Below, piece by piece: positions 62,606 through 64,000 of a DNA stretch of 64,000 nucleotides. Position numbers and translations under genes: made by a program. The notes below the pieces were generated by a model that saw nothing but the letters and a program-made list of their open reading frames with translations, ran no database searches and was not told the origin of the DNA. Location: the NCBI GenBank assembly GCA_900239685.1, contig OENT01000161.1, positions 1 to 64,000 of the forward strand, read 5' to 3'. Numbering within the stretch: position 1 is the first letter of the stretch; each line of letters opens with the position of its first letter. This stretch comes from Rotaria macrura (taxonomy: Eukaryota > Rotifera > Eurotatoria > Philodinida > Philodinidae).

Positions 62606-64000
62606 TAACTGGAATCGTACATTCGTGAGTTTTGCAAATAGTATGGAGTAATAGTAATAATAGTTGTAATATCAGAAAAACAATAGGAAATAAGAAAAAT
62701 AATCAATAACCGTTATAGTAGAGTTTGATATACATATGTATGTATATGTGTACGTATATATGTATATATATATATATCTACTTATATATATCTATGTATA
62801 ATTGAGAACGATGTACTACTAAATCATTCAGTTAGTAAGTGAACATTAAAGAAAGCAAAAGATTATCATTATCATTATCATTATTATTATTGTTGCCGTG
62901 GTTATACAATGTGCACAAGAGTAATGCTCGGAACGAGCACGCATGTACCAATATATGTAATGTTCTGTTTGTGTGTATATATAATAAATAAATATATATA
63001 TATATATGTGTATGTGTGTGTGCGTGTGTGTGTGTGTGTGTGTGTATGTGCTCGCGTATTTTCACAGTTGCCAATTGTAGCAATTATGGCCAAAAAAAAG
63101 AAAAAGGAGAACGATGAAAATATCGAGAGAGCGAAGAGAAAAAGGAGAGAAACACAGGAAAAACGAAATCGATTTCTTCTCTTGTATCTTAACGTCTTTC
63201 TTTCGTTGAATAATATGATATTATGCAGTGGAATAGTGCATTGTAAAAGCATAAGAGTGATTCGATTTCGATATTGCCTATATTTAAAAGAAAACTGGCT
63301 ACATCATCTATTCAGATTTGATTTTTATTTTTTTGATTAGCGACAGGTGATAAGATCTGTTACTTAACGAGTCGTAACATAGTTGATGTTTCTTTTACTT
63401 CTTCGTCTTTGTTTTATTCTGCCTTGCTTATCGTTGTCGATGGTGATGATTATTATTGTTATTGTTATAGTATTGGCATAATCGAGTCGCCTTGGGTCGA
63501 CAATGAAAGCAACGGTGGCAATGAGATGAATGTGTTTTCATAGATCGTTACACACGTAGTCTGATAATTGAATTGTTCGCACCTCCTAGATTATCTCTAG
63601 TTCAATCTAGTCAAAGAATCATCGATATGGAGTAGATTAAAAAAAAATTCTTCTAACACTTTTCACCTGTATTCAAGTAAATCCATGATTTTTTTCATCC
63701 ACTTCATCAAATATTTGTGTAAGTGAATGTGCGTTTTCTTAAGGCGTCCCAGATTATATTTTTTCCATTATGTTTCTGATGTATGTGTGCATCATTTTCT
63801 TTAGTCTTTCATTGTGTGTTCCTTGTTCTGTCAATGGTTTTGACTTTTTTTTGTATAAATTAAAGCTAGAATCCATTCTATGTTGTCGTTCGTCTTCATT
63901 ATTATCATCATCTTATCATCATCAGAAGCTCGAGACTCTTGTTTTCTTGTTCTGGTTTTTTTGCATCCATATGTTGTATGTGATAAGGCATCTATTGATA
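62606..64000. other. Upstream flank of the acetylcholinesterase gene
   Basis: Noncoding, with an ATTATC run near 62861-62895, a TA run followed by a TG run at 62993-63049, and AG-rich sequence at 63090-63170. Open frames here cross simple repeats and are not genes. It probably contains the promoter and 5' UTR. Confidence 0.4.

Noticed and set aside
62832..63340. Overlapping open frames on both strands.
   Set aside because: They run through TA, TG and triplet repeats, which stay open by chance.

Overview
The window is animal nuclear DNA, and a bdelloid rotifer is the most likely source. It is AT-rich, and its genes are split by many GT-AG introns, often only 40-65 bp long. The gene set is metazoan: a cadherin, an acetylcholinesterase with a T-tail, a rhodopsin-like receptor, a Tctex-type dynein light chain and a VPS13-like protein. 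The rotifer call is inferred from gene style and intron size and was not tested by a search. All exon models below come from splice signals and phase bookkeeping read by eye.

Layout. 0-2.8 kb: a 1.54-kb hAT-type transposon copy. 2.8-3.8 kb: an SDR9C-type membrane dehydrogenase on the minus strand. 4.7-5.0 kb: an orphan exon. 6.1-8.5 kb: a minus-strand gene joining a stonustoxin/MACPF-like protein to a neuronal-calcium-sensor EF-hand module, which is the most unusual gene here. 11.7-15.2 kb: a second hAT copy and a MITE. 17.3-23.1 kb: a VPS13/chorein gene of 24 small exons on the minus strand that seems to end after about 820 residues. 24.3-27.9 kb: two hAT-type MITEs. 30.0-31.0 kb: a single-exon GPCR. 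34.8-35.6 kb: the last exon of a single-pass membrane protein on the minus strand. 35.6-41.2 kb: a long noncoding stretch between divergent genes. 41.2-46.2 kb: a four-exon cadherin. 47.6-48.7 kb: a MITE next to a nearly perfect 264-bp foldback that contains the only N. 50.1-51.0 kb: a two-exon gene that looks like a dead zinc protease. 54.3-56.9 kb: exon-like segments of an unidentified plus-strand gene. 57.7-58.1 kb: a Tctex1-type dynein light chain. 58.3-62.6 kb: a complete six-exon acetylcholinesterase on the minus strand.

The genes do not form an operon. Several fit a neural or cell-surface theme (acetylcholinesterase, cadherin, GPCR, calcium sensor), but nothing in the sequence shows that they act together. 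The transposons are short, carry no transposase I can recognise, and three keep perfect 8-bp target-site duplications, so they look non-autonomous.
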